From CBETVX01 sp965539935 (GTDB lineage: Bacteria > Bacillota > Clostridia > Peptostreptococcales > Caminicellaceae): DNA of 26,069 nucleotides. Both the position numbers and the translations under genes were made by a program. This document shows positions 14,875-22,677 of this stretch, in pieces (within the stretch, counting starts at the first letter, position 1; each line of letters begins with the position of its first letter). The stretch covers positions 1 to 26,069 of the forward strand of contig CBETVX010000042.1 in the NCBI GenBank assembly GCA_965539935.1, in the 5' to 3' direction. The notes beneath the pieces are model-generated. The model was given only the letters and a program-made list of their open reading frames with translations. It did not search any database and had not been told where the DNA came from.

Positions 14875-14903
14875 TTGCATAGAAATTATAAAAATGATAC
14901 TAT
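14875..14903 (+). promoter_or_regulatory. Candidate promoter of the LysR gene
   Basis: TTGCAT (14875-14880), a 17-base spacer and TACTAT (14898-14903) lie about 30 bases before the ATG. The match is moderate. Confidence 0.4.
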
Positions 14904-14933
14904 TATCTTAGACTTAATTAATGAGGTGTTTAT

Positions 14934-15827
14934 ATGGATTTCAAACAATTAGAAACCTTTGTTACTTTATCAAAATTGAAAAGTTTTTCTAAGACAGCTG
15001 AATACCTTTATTTAACTCAGCCAACTATTAGTAATCATATTCAAAGTCTTGAAGAAGAACTTCAGAGTATTTTAATAAATAGGTCTAATAAAAATATTTC
15101 TTTAACGAAATCTGGCGAAATATTCTTTAAATATGCATTAGATATATTGAATAAAAGAGATACTGCAATTTTTTCTATTAATAAATTCAAAGGTGAAATC
15201 AAAGGTGTATTAGAAATATCCGCTAGCACAATTCCTGAACAATACTTTCTTCCAAATTTACTGGTAAGTTTTAATAAGAAATTTCCAGATGTTAAGTATA
15301 ATTTAAAAAAATATGATTCTAGTGAAGTAATAGAAAAAATATTAAGCGGTGAGATAGATTTTGGAATGGTGGGGGCAAAGAAAAATTATAGTCAACTTGA
15401 ATATATTGAAATTATGGATGATGAGATAGTCTTAGTATCATCATCTAAGGGTAAGTTTAGTTTTATTGAATCCTTATCGCCACATGACCTTATCAAATAT
15501 CCACTTATTTTTAGGGAAGAAGGTTCTGGGACTAGAAAAATTGTGGAAGATATCCTGGCAAAAAACAATATCTCATCATCGGAACTTCAAATTATAGCTA
15601 CCATCGAAAATACTGAAACTATTAAAGAGTGTATTAAAAAAGATATTGGACTATCTTTTATTTCTAAAAGGGCAGTTTCTAATGATATATTAAATAATGT
15701 ACTGAAAGAAATCCCAATAAATAGTTTAAAAATTACTAGAAATTTTTATTTAGTCTATCATAAAACTAGACCATTATCGCCTTTAACTAAGACCTTTAAA
15801 ACCTTTATATTAGAAAATGTTAAATAA
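14934..15827 (+). CDS. LysR family transcriptional regulator
   Basis: A 297-residue regulator. The N-terminal winged helix (LETFVTLSKLKSFSKTAEYL, then LTQPTISNHIQSLEEEL) is typical LysR. The effector domain (about 90-295) includes LEISASTIPEQYFLPNLLVS and FREEGSGTRKIVEDIL. That pattern resembles the CysB/CysL-like group, including regulators annotated as linked to selenium metabolism, but no selenium gene is next to it. GAGGTG precedes the ATG. Both neighbours are separated by terminators, so the target is not evident from context. Confidence 0.93.
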   Translation: MDFKQLETFVTLSKLKSFSKTAEYLYLTQPTISNHIQSLEEELQSILINRSNKNISLTKSGEIFFKYALDILNKRDTAIFSINKFKGEIKGVLEISASTIPEQYFLPNLLVSFNKKFPDVKYNLKKYDSSEVIEKILSGEIDFGMVGAKKNYSQLEYIEIMDDEIVLVSSSKGKFSFIESLSPHDLIKYPLIFREEGSGTRKIVEDILAKNNISSSELQIIATIENTETIKECIKKDIGLSFISKRAVSNDILNNVLKEIPINSLKITRNFYLVYHKTRPLSPLTKTFKTFILENVK

Positions 15828-15851
15828 TAATCCACCCCAAAGGGTGGATTA
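15828..15851. terminator. Bidirectional hairpin between the LysR and M18 genes
   Basis: TAATCCACCC (15828-15837) and GGGTGGATTA (15842-15851) form a perfect 10-base-pair stem with a CAAA loop. The genes on either side converge on it. The T-runs are weak on both sides. Confidence 0.75.
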
Positions 15852-15853
15852 AA

Positions 15854-17284
15854 TTATGCTTCTATATCTGATAAAAATACTTTATAGGCTTTATATGTCA
15901 TATATAAATCTACTTTACTAATAAGCTCAAATGGAGCATGCATACTTAATACTGGGACACCACAGTCTATTACATCAGCACCATAGTTAGCTAAAATATA
16001 GGCTATCGTGCCACCGCCTCCTTGATCTACTTTACCTAATTCTCCAACTTGCCATACTACATCATTTTTATTAAATATATCTCTTATCTGTGCAATAAAT
16101 TCAGCATTTGCATCATTTGAACCTGATTTTCCTCTAGAACCAGTATATTTCAGTAATGTTACTCCCTTACCCATAAATGGAGCATTTCTTTTATCATGTA
16201 CATTAGGGAAATTTGGATCAAAGCCAGCACCAACATCTCCCGATAAAACTTTACTATTTGCTAAGGCTCTTCTAACTAGTAAATCACTATAATTTTTGTT
16301 TTGAAGTCCAATTAATTCCGCAACTACATTTTCAAAGAATCTCGATTGCATTCCCGTATTTCCCATACTGCCAACTTCTTCTTTGTCCATAAACATAGCT
16401 ACACTTGTAAGATTTGGAGTTTCTATTTCTAATATTGCTTTTAAAGCCGCATAGGAACAAACTCTATCATCATGGCCATAGGCAGAAACCATACTTCTAT
16501 CTAATCCTACATCCTTTGCTTTACCAGCAGGTACTATTTCAATTTCAGCTGTAGTAAAATCTTCTTCTTCTATTCCATATTTATCATTTAGCATTTTCAT
16601 AATATTAAATTTAACTTTATCTTTTATGTCTTTATCTCCCAATGGCTTATTTCCAATAACTATATTAAGCCCTTCACCGGTTATACCTTCACTCATTTTT
16701 TTAGTCATTTGGTCCTTAGCCAAATGAGGCAGTAAGTCTGTAATGAAAAATACTGGATCATTTTCTTCTTCACCGATTACTATATTTACTTTTTGTCCAT
16801 CTTTTTTATACATTACTCCATGTATTGCCAAAGGCATTGAAGTCCATTGGTATTTTTTTATACCACCATAATAATGGGTTTTGAGCAGTGCTAATCCTCC
16901 GTCTTCATAAAGAGGAAATGGCTTTAAATCTATTCTAGGAGAGTCGATATGTGCTCCAACTATACCCATTCCTTCTTCAATAGGTTTTTTTCCTATTACA
17001 AACATTAACACTGCCTTATCTCTATTATTAGCATATATTTTCATGCCTGGTTTTATTTCTTCTTTATTTTTTATAATATCATCTAAATTCTTATATCCAT
17101 TTTTTTTAGCTATATTTATTATTTCTAAAGCACATTCCCTTTCTGTTTTTCCCTTATCTAGAAAAACTTTGTATTCTTCAGCAAAATCAAAAACTAATTT
17201 TTCATCCTTACCTTCCAGTTTATTCCATGCACTTTCAAATTTATGGGTAATACTATTTTCTACCTCTTTATAATCAGTAGTCAT
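15854..17284 (-). CDS. M18 family zinc aminopeptidase
   Basis: A 476-residue metallopeptidase of the aspartyl-aminopeptidase family (M18), which trims N-terminal residues from peptides in the cytoplasm. Likely two-zinc ligands lie in GAHIDSPRIDLKPFPLYEDG (His), YGHDDRVCSYAAL (Asp), FMDKEEVGSMGNTGMQSRFF (Glu pair) and VPVLSMHAPFELISK (His). The substrate-side stretch SGDVGAGFDPNFPNVHDKRN is also typical. Length matches the family. The ATG has GGAGGG upstream. It appears to be transcribed alone. In a peptide-fermenting anaerobe it would feed amino-acid catabolism, which is an inference. Confidence 0.95.
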   Translation of the reverse strand: MTTDYKEVENSITHKFESAWNKLEGKDEKLVFDFAEEYKVFLDKGKTERECALEIINIAKKNGYKNLDDIIKNKEEIKPGMKIYANNRDKAVLMFVIGKKPIEEGMGIVGAHIDSPRIDLKPFPLYEDGGLALLKTHYYGGIKKYQWTSMPLAIHGVMYKKDGQKVNIVIGEEENDPVFFITDLLPHLAKDQMTKKMSEGITGEGLNIVIGNKPLGDKDIKDKVKFNIMKMLNDKYGIEEEDFTTAEIEIVPAGKAKDVGLDRSMVSAYGHDDRVCSYAALKAILEIETPNLTSVAMFMDKEEVGSMGNTGMQSRFFENVVAELIGLQNKNYSDLLVRRALANSKVLSGDVGAGFDPNFPNVHDKRNAPFMGKGVTLLKYTGSRGKSGSNDANAEFIAQIRDIFNKNDVVWQVGELGKVDQGGGGTIAYILANYGADVIDCGVPVLSMHAPFELISKVDLYMTYKAYKVFLSDIEA

Positions 17285-17384
17285 TGAAATCCCTCCAGTT
17301 AAAAAAATTTATATGTATGATTTATTTTAATTATATAATATATATCCATTTTTCCCTTGTCAACTCCCCTTAGTCTATTTTTTC

Positions 17385-17423
17385 CACAAAAAAAAGATTT
17401 AGTCCAAAAAACTAAATCTTTTT
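17385..17423 (-). terminator. Terminator overlapping the degU stop codon
   Basis: AAAAAGATTTAGT (17391-17403) and ACTAAATCTTTTT (17411-17423) form a perfect 13-base-pair stem with a seven-base loop. On the minus strand it includes the last codons and the TAG of degU, and it is followed by T8. Confidence 0.93.
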
Positions 17424-18062
17424 GATATTATGCTTAAATGCATATATTGCTGCTTGAGTTCTATCATTTACACCAATCTTTTTAAATATATTTGAAACAT
17501 GATTTTTAACTGTTTTTTCACTTATAAATAGATGTTCTGCTATTTCTTTATTATTAAAGCCCTCTGCAATAAGTGATATAACCTCATATTCTCTCCTAGT
17601 CAACTTATCCCTTCCACTATCACCTATATCTTTACCCCTACGCTTATATTCTTTTACAAATTCAGAGGCTAAACTTGGATAAATATAAGATTCTCCTGCA
17701 TAAACATCTCTAATAGCTTTAACTAGATTACTCGATTCTGCATCCTTTAACACATAACCTTCTGCTCCAATATTTACTGTCTCAAACAGATATTCTCTAT
17801 CATCATGTATTGTGAGCATTATTATTCTAGTATCAAGGCCCATATCTTTTACTCTTCTCAAAGCTTGTATACCATTAACATTGGGCATATTTATATCCAT
17901 TAAGACAACATCTGGCTTAATCTCTATACATTTTTGTATTGCATCTTCCCCATCTACAGCTAAAGCAATAACCTCAATATCTTTTTCAATTTCTAATATT
18001 TGCTTAAGTCCTTGTCTCATAAGAGAATGATCATCAGCTATTAATACTTTTATCTTTTCCAT
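17412..18062 (-). CDS. degU: DegU-like NarL/FixJ response regulator
   Basis: A 216-residue response regulator. The receiver has the acidic pair D10-D11, the phosphoacceptor D56 (VVLMDINMPN), the switch threonine in IIMLTIHDD and the lysine in GYVLKDAE. The C-terminal LuxR-type helix-turn-helix reads LTRREYEVISLIAEGFNNKE followed by FISEKTVKNHVSNIFKKIGV. The ATG at 18060-18062 is 6 bases after GGAGG; the in-frame TTG just before it is less suitable. It follows the histidine kinase gene by 17 bases, forming a DegS-DegU operon. In Bacillus this pair controls exoenzymes and motility; targets here are unknown. Confidence 0.94.
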   Translation of the reverse strand: MEKIKVLIADDHSLMRQGLKQILEIEKDIEVIALAVDGEDAIQKCIEIKPDVVLMDINMPNVNGIQALRRVKDMGLDTRIIMLTIHDDREYLFETVNIGAEGYVLKDAESSNLVKAIRDVYAGESYIYPSLASEFVKEYKRRGKDIGDSGRDKLTRREYEVISLIAEGFNNKEIAEHLFISEKTVKNHVSNIFKKIGVNDRTQAAIYAFKHNIKKI

Positions 18063-18079
18063 CAAGCTCCTCCTTTATA

Positions 18080-19222
18080 TTATAATGGCACTACTACAGT
18101 TATTTTTGTACCTTTACCAATTTCACTATCAATATTTATTTTACCCTTTAATAGATCTACCCTCTCCCTAATACTGTACAATCCAAAGCCACTTTTTGTA
18201 TCGAGGGAATCTACTTTCTCATTTACATTAAATCCTATACCATCGTCTATTATCTTAAGATATATATTCTCTTTTCCAATATCCAAGGCTATATTTACTC
18301 CTTTTGCCTTTGAATGTTTTTTTATATTTGTTAATGCTTCTTGGATGATCCTAAATATTGTTAATTGTATAATAGACTCTTTTATTTCTTCTCTTCTATT
18401 CTCTATAAAATTTACTTTTACTCCAGTTTCATCCTCAAAGTTTAATATTAATCTTTGGATAGTAGGTATAAGACCTAAATCATCAAGTGACATAGGCATT
18501 AGGTCATAAATAATCCTTCTTATATCCTTCAAGCTATATCTAACAATTTCCTTTAGTAATTTTAGCTCATTTTTAGCTTTATCTGTATTTAAATCAATAA
18601 GTCTTTCACAAAGTTCTGCTTTTAGTACCACATTGGCCATAATTTGGGCCGGTCCATCATGTATTTCTTTAGATACTCTTTGTCTTTCTTCTTCTTGAGC
18701 CTTAATTATCTTTATGCCCATAGCCTGTCTATTTTGCATATCTTCTAGCTGTTCAAATACTCCCTGTAAATTTCCACTTAAGTAACCAAGGGCAACTCCA
18801 ACTTTAGATGCCAAAGACTCTGACTTTGCAACTACCTCCCTGGCATTTTTTAATCTTATTTCCAAATCATTTCTTTGTTTAATTAATTCCTTTTCCTCAT
18901 GCATCTTTAAAGAAAGTTTCACTTGTAGATCTTTAGCATCTTCATAGGCTTGTTTAATGTCTTCTTCATCATATTTGTTAAAATTTTTATTAACTATTAA
19001 AAGTCTTTGCCTGCTCCTCTTCTCAAGAATATCTAATTTATCTACATCCTCTATAATATATGATATTTTTTTCCTAATTCTCAAAAGTTCTTCTTCTATT
19101 TTTTTTACATCATCTCGCGCTCTTTCAGATATTTCAAAGATTTCCTTTTTTCCAGCCTCTATTGCATAGACAGTTTTATCCACAATTTCATTAAGAGTTT
19201 TTGCATCAACTGATTTGGCCAT
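18080..19222 (-). CDS. degS: DegS-like sensor histidine kinase
   Basis: A 380-residue soluble kinase without membrane helices. The N-terminal half is a long coiled-coil sensor (about 1-170) as in DegS. The HisKA_3 dimerisation box EEERQRVSKEIHDGPAQ carries the phosphoacceptor H188. The ATP-binding domain shows the N box (ALTNIKKHSKAKG), DDGIGFN and GFGLYSIRERVDLLKG. The order and length match Bacillus DegS. GAGGTG precedes the ATG. It is the first gene of the operon, with degU 17 bases downstream. The signal is cytoplasmic but unidentified. Confidence 0.94.
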   Translation of the reverse strand: MAKSVDAKTLNEIVDKTVYAIEAGKKEIFEISERARDDVKKIEEELLRIRKKISYIIEDVDKLDILEKRSRQRLLIVNKNFNKYDEEDIKQAYEDAKDLQVKLSLKMHEEKELIKQRNDLEIRLKNAREVVAKSESLASKVGVALGYLSGNLQGVFEQLEDMQNRQAMGIKIIKAQEEERQRVSKEIHDGPAQIMANVVLKAELCERLIDLNTDKAKNELKLLKEIVRYSLKDIRRIIYDLMPMSLDDLGLIPTIQRLILNFEDETGVKVNFIENRREEIKESIIQLTIFRIIQEALTNIKKHSKAKGVNIALDIGKENIYLKIIDDGIGFNVNEKVDSLDTKSGFGLYSIRERVDLLKGKINIDSEIGKGTKITVVVPL

Positions 19223-19373
19223 TTAAACACCTCAAAAATTAATCAATTCGTCTCTATTTTATATTATATATAACTTTTACAAAATATAAAATAGGAGTAT
19301 TTTTTCAATTTATTTTTTTAATTATAGAAAGAAAATGTGAATTTCTTAAATTTTTACCTAATATACACTATAA

Positions 19374-19823
19374 TCACTTATCTTCCATAATTAACTTCAT
19401 ATTATAAATAATTGTTTCAGTGTAATTTTTCTCAAGTCCTTCCATATACCACTTTACCTCCGCTTCTAAATTCAATTTATTCTCCTTAATAATTATATTA
19501 TTAATACTATTAACACTAACGTCTAATATTTTATCCATGTTAGTATAATCATCTTTAATCTTGTTAAAAGCTTCTATATCATAGGTCAATAATGGTTCTG
19601 TTACTACTTCATTTAGGTCATCATGTATTTTATCTAAACTTTCATTTTCATTAAATAACTTATTCCATAGAACTGCTCTTTTCTTAAGTAATTGATTGAC
19701 AATTATTTTTACTTCTTTACTCTCATATTCATCAAACTTTTCTTCATTTTCATTAGCAAATATGAATTGCTGATTAATAATTAAAGCTAATAATAATAAA
19801 AATGACAACAGTAATTTTTTCAT
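19374..19823 (-). CDS. Small exported protein of unknown function
   Basis: A 149-residue protein with a clear signal peptide (MKKLLLSFLLLLALIINQQF, cleavage likely after FA near residue 23). The mature part is about 125 residues, acidic and mostly helical, with no cysteine, so it is not a lipoprotein. No family is recognised. The ATG follows GTGAAGG. A TATAAT-like -10 and operator-like repeats lie upstream at 19843-19873. It is not obviously coupled to degS downstream or cheW upstream. Confidence 0.75.
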   Translation of the reverse strand: MKKLLLSFLLLLALIINQQFIFANENEEKFDEYESKEVKIIVNQLLKKRAVLWNKLFNENESLDKIHDDLNEVVTEPLLTYDIEAFNKIKDDYTNMDKILDVSVNSINNIIIKENKLNLEAEVKWYMEGLEKNYTETIIYNMKLIMEDK

Positions 19824-19842
19824 TCCTTCACACCCCTATATA

Positions 19843-19873
19843 TTGTATTTACAGGTTGTATTATACACTACAA
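19843..19873 (-). promoter_or_regulatory. -10 element embedded in repeats, upstream of the exported protein
   Basis: On the plus strand TTGTATTTACA (19843-19853) and TTGTATTATACA (19856-19867) are near-direct repeats. TTGTA (19856-19860) and TACAA (19869-19873) form an inverted repeat around the minus-strand TATAAT (19860-19865). No good -35 is present at 17 bases, which suggests an activated or repressed promoter. Confidence 0.4.
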
Positions 19874-19936
19874 GTTGTGCGAAACATGACTTTTACTGTT
19901 GTCAACTAAATTTTTTTATCAACAATTTTTACGAAA

Positions 19937-20389
19937 TTAATCCATTTCGTCTAATTTTTCTTTTTCTTCGTCGGTTAATATTTTTTCTAGATCCAGTAAT
20001 ATTACAATCTTTTCATTAATTTTACCTACACCATTTATATATTGCCTATCTACTCCAGCAATTATTTCAGGAGCAGATTCAATATCCTTTTCATCAATTC
20101 TAAGTACTTGGGATGCTTCATCAACAACAAATCCTACATTCTTGTCATTGATATTAATCACTATTATCCTAGTGTCTGAGTTTATATTATTTCCTTCGAT
20201 ATTAAATCTTTTCTTCAGGTTAATTATGGGAATTATTTCTCCTCTTAAGTTTATAATTCCATCTACAAAATAAGGTGTATTTGGTACTTTAGTACTTTCT
20301 TTAAACTCAGATATTTCTTTAACCTTCATTATATCAACACCATATTCTTCATTACCTAACTTAAATATAACGTATTGGTTTTCAGCCAT
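19937..20389 (-). CDS. cheW: Chemotaxis scaffold protein CheW
   Basis: A 150-residue CheW, which couples chemoreceptors to the CheA kinase. Family features are YVIFKLGNEEYGVDIMKVKE, VDGIINLRGEIIPIINLKKR and NINDKNVGFVVDEASQVLRI. A longer frame starts at 20419, but the ATG at 20387-20389 follows GGGGGAG and begins the canonical MAENQYVIFKLG, so it is chosen. It starts 22 bases after the end of the DUF896 gene and should share its transcript. No cheA or other che gene is in the window; the MCP at 7079-8875 is about 11 kb away. Confidence 0.95.
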   Translation of the reverse strand: MAENQYVIFKLGNEEYGVDIMKVKEISEFKESTKVPNTPYFVDGIINLRGEIIPIINLKKRFNIEGNNINSDTRIIVININDKNVGFVVDEASQVLRIDEKDIESAPEIIAGVDRQYINGVGKINEKIVILLDLEKILTDEEKEKLDEMD

Positions 20390-20411
20390 ATATTCTCCCC
20401 CTTTGTGACTT

Positions 20412-20585
20412 TTACTCATCTACAAATTCTATAGATTCTAATTGTTTTCTGAAACTTTTTCTGAAGCTTACCAAATACTCTTCCCTTAATTTTTTTTGTT
20501 CTTTTTTCTCTTCTTCAGTTAGGCCTTCACCTTTAGATTTACTTGCTAGATAATTTATTCTGTCAATTTTTTCTTTAGATAGCAC
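20412..20585 (-). CDS. DUF896 (YnzC-like) small protein
   Basis: A 57-residue protein. The family signature KIDRINYLASKSKGEGLTEE is followed by EKKEQKKLREEYLVSFRKSF, a two-helix basic protein of the DUF896/YnzC family, whose function is not established. The start is GTG (20583-20585), 8 bases after GGAG. It is the first gene of a probable two-gene operon with cheW and has its own promoter at 20620-20648. Confidence 0.9.
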   Translation of the reverse strand: MLSKEKIDRINYLASKSKGEGLTEEEKKEQKKLREEYLVSFRKSFRKQLESIEFVDE

Positions 20586-20619
20586 TTACATCACTCCATT
20601 TTATCTAACTTTGCTTTTA

Positions 20620-20648
20620 TATTAACACTTTATTTATTTCTATGTCAA
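20620..20648 (-). promoter_or_regulatory. Promoter of the DUF896-cheW operon
   Basis: On the minus strand a perfect TTGACA (20643-20648) is followed, after 17 bases, by TTAATA (20620-20625), or TAATAT with an 18-base spacer. It begins 12 bases after the hutH stop codon. Confidence 0.6.
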
Positions 20649-20659
20649 TTTCATTAATC

Positions 20660-22186
20660 TTAATTTAGCTTACCTATTTCTTTTTCCACTGCATTAACTA
20701 TTTCGTGGTTTTTGATTAATGAAGCACATTTATTTATATCTACGTACATTATCCTATCTTCATCTAAAGTTGCAACACCTTTTCTAATTATTTCATAAGC
20801 AACTTTAGTTCCTTCACCAAGTTTTTTATTTTCACTAAAATCAATAGCCTGCGCGGCAGCTAGAATTTCTATAGCTAATACATTGATAACATTTTCTAAT
20901 ACATCTCTAGCCTTTCTGGCAGCAATGGTTCCCATACTTACATGGTCTTCTTGATTAGCCGATGATGGGATAGAATCAACACTCGCTGGATGAGCCAATA
21001 CTTTATTCTCTGATACTAAAGCTGCTGCCGCATACTGTGCAATCATAAAGCCTGAGTTAAGTCCACCTTTTTGTGTTAGAAATGCTGGTAAGCCACTTAA
21101 CTGAGGATTTACAAGTCTTTCTATTCTCCTTTCGGCTACATTTGCAAGTTCTGATAAGGCTATTGCCAAGAAATCAAAGGCTAAAGCCATAGGCTGTCCG
21201 TGGAAATTCCCCCCTGAAATCACTTCTTTGTCCTTAGCAAAAATTATAGGATTATCTGTTGCAGAGTTAATTTCAATTTCTACTTTCTTTTTAATATATT
21301 CTAAAGCATCTTTACTTCCACCATGTATTTGAGGTATACAACGTAATGTGTATGGGTCCTGAACTCTTATTTCACCTTGTGTAGTGGTAAGCCCACTATT
21401 TTTTGTTAATCTTAATAGATTTTCTGCACAGTTAAGTTGACCATTATGGGGTCGAACTTTGTGTATTCTTGAATCAAAGGCATCGGTTATTCCATTCAAT
21501 GCCTCTACTGTCATAGCAGCACTAATATCAGCCATTTTAGAGATTTTCATAGCATCATAAACAGCCAATGCACCTATGGCTGTCATAACTTGCGTTCCAT
21601 TAATTAATGCTAATCCTTCCTTTGATGTTAGCTCTATTATATCAATTTCAGCTTTTTTCATAGCTTGTTCTCCAGAAATCTTTTCTCCATTGTACATAGC
21701 CTCCCCTTCACCAATCATAACTAAAACCATATGGGATAGAGGGGCAAGATCTCCACTGGCTCCTAATGATCCTTTTTCCGGTATGATTGGATGAACTCCT
21801 TTATTTAACATTTCTATCAATGTATTAAGTGTTTTTAGTCTTATACCTGAATATCCCTTTGCTAATGCATTGGCTCTAAGTAGCATAATTGCCCTTACTA
21901 TTTCTTCATCAAAGGCTTCCCCTACTCCACAGGAGTGGCTGATAATTAAGTTCTTTTGCAGTTGTTTAGTTTCTTCCTTTGTAATAGCTATATCACTAAA
22001 TTTGCCAAATCCGGTTGTTATCCCATATACAACCTTTTCCTCATTAACAAAATCATCTACTACTTTTCTTGCCTCATTTACCTTATCTATAGCTTCATCT
22101 GTCAATTTAACTTTTGCACCATCTCTAGATACTTTAATAATATCTTCTATAGTCAAACTTTCTCCATCAATTAAAATACAACTCAT
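20660..22186 (-). CDS. hutH: Histidine ammonia-lyase
   Basis: A 508-residue enzyme that deaminates L-histidine to urocanate, the first step of histidine degradation. The MIO prosthetic group forms from A143-S144-G145 within GSLGASGDLAPLSH. Other conserved parts are VYGITTGFGKFSD (about 53-65, with the catalytic tyrosine), EALNGITDAFDSRIHKVRPH, QDPYTLRCIPQIHGG, SATDNPIIF and GGNFHGQPMALAFDFLAIAL. Length matches the family. The ATG follows GGAGG. No hutU, hutI, hutG or histidine transporter lies next to it. A closely related aminomutase is a less likely alternative. Confidence 0.95.
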   Translation of the reverse strand: MSCILIDGESLTIEDIIKVSRDGAKVKLTDEAIDKVNEARKVVDDFVNEEKVVYGITTGFGKFSDIAITKEETKQLQKNLIISHSCGVGEAFDEEIVRAIMLLRANALAKGYSGIRLKTLNTLIEMLNKGVHPIIPEKGSLGASGDLAPLSHMVLVMIGEGEAMYNGEKISGEQAMKKAEIDIIELTSKEGLALINGTQVMTAIGALAVYDAMKISKMADISAAMTVEALNGITDAFDSRIHKVRPHNGQLNCAENLLRLTKNSGLTTTQGEIRVQDPYTLRCIPQIHGGSKDALEYIKKKVEIEINSATDNPIIFAKDKEVISGGNFHGQPMALAFDFLAIALSELANVAERRIERLVNPQLSGLPAFLTQKGGLNSGFMIAQYAAAALVSENKVLAHPASVDSIPSSANQEDHVSMGTIAARKARDVLENVINVLAIEILAAAQAIDFSENKKLGEGTKVAYEIIRKGVATLDEDRIMYVDINKCASLIKNHEIVNAVEKEIGKLN

Positions 22187-22232
22187 ATTAATCCTCCTCT
22201 TTTACCAACTATGTCATTGGCCTTTTTATTTT

Positions 22233-22261
22233 ATTATCTATCTTAGGAATATATTTTTCAA
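22233..22261 (-). promoter_or_regulatory. Candidate hutH promoter
   Basis: On the minus strand TTGAAA (22256-22261), a 17-base spacer and GATAAT (22233-22238), each one base from consensus. A 16-base palindrome overlaps the -35. Confidence 0.55.
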
Positions 22262-22268
22262 GAAAATT
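22253..22268. promoter_or_regulatory. Palindrome resembling a CodY box at hutH
   Basis: ATTTTTCAAGAAAATT is an imperfect palindrome resembling the CodY box AATTTTCWGAAAATT, but with one extra central base. It covers the hutH -35, where a repressor would act. The resemblance is only partial. Confidence 0.3.
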
Positions 22269-22321
22269 GTAACATTTTAATTTTTTTATTAACCATTTAA
22301 ATCGTTAGTTCAATAAAGTGC

Positions 22322-22354
22322 AAAAAACTTAATAGACCCCCAGTTTTGGAGGTC
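22322..22354 (-). terminator. Terminator of the ykuS transcript
   Basis: GACCCCCA (22335-22342) pairs with TGGAGGTC (22347-22354), with one mismatch. On the minus strand it is followed by TATTAAGTTTTTTG. It lies 15 bases past the ykuS stop. Confidence 0.8.
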
Positions 22355-22369
22355 CTTTGAGCTATATAT

Positions 22370-22615
22370 TTATTTAATTCTTTTTTTAAGTTCATTATGT
22401 ACATCTTGAGGAGTTAGTCCCTTAGCAGAAATAACACTTGCCTTTGTTGAGGTATCATGCATTCCTAAAAAGTTACTATTTTGTCCTGACACAACTACGG
22501 CATCAAAGGAGTTCAAATTCTGTCTATTATTTTCTAAGGATTCTACATTGTATCCTTGGTTTTGTAAATGTTCCTTCACTGATTTTAAAGAATCTTCGAC
22601 AGCTACTCTTTTCAA
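22370..22615 (-). CDS. ykuS: YkuS family (UPF0180) protein
   Basis: An 81-residue small cytoplasmic protein of the YkuS/UPF0180 family, of unknown function. The pattern VEDSLKSVKEHLQNQGYNVE, DAVVVSGQNSNFLGMHDTST and KASVISAKGLTPQDVHNEL covers the whole family length. The start is TTG (22613-22615), 7 bases after GGAGG. It lies 62 bases downstream of the LacI-type regulator gene on the same strand, with no terminator between, so the two may share an mRNA. A hairpin could cover its ribosome binding site (see 22622-22663). Confidence 0.9.
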   Translation of the reverse strand: MKRVAVEDSLKSVKEHLQNQGYNVESLENNRQNLNSFDAVVVSGQNSNFLGMHDTSTKASVISAKGLTPQDVHNELKKRIK

Positions 22616-22621
22616 ATCCTC

Positions 22622-22663
22622 ACCTCCTACTTTTTATAAAATTATTATTAGTAAGTAGTAGGT
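22622..22663 (-). promoter_or_regulatory. Hairpin that would sequester the ykuS ribosome binding site
   Basis: In the mRNA ACCUACUACUU (22663-22653) can pair with AAGUAGGAGGU (22632-22622), which contains the GGAGG, giving 10 of 11 pairs around a 20-base loop. The stem's 5' arm starts 15 bases past the lacI-type stop codon. Confidence 0.5.
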
Positions 22664-22677
22664 AAAATATTCTTATA

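Noticed and set aside
14537..14880. Two minus-strand open frames opposite the 14316 gene
   Set aside because: The plus-strand frame has a good ribosome binding site and a terminator at its stop; the minus-strand frames have neither.
17300..17400. Riboswitch or T-box in the AT-rich gaps
   Set aside because: None of the gaps contains a recognisable conserved core such as a T-box sequence or purine/TPP motifs. The hairpins are simple terminators.
19900..19936. Possible terminator after cheW
   Set aside because: Only a four-base stem (GTTG with CAAC) can be drawn, so it is not convincing.
21870..22280. 136-codon plus-strand open frame opposite the hutH start
   Set aside because: It runs through the recognised hutH coding region and its promoter, and the product looks like reversed-strand composition.
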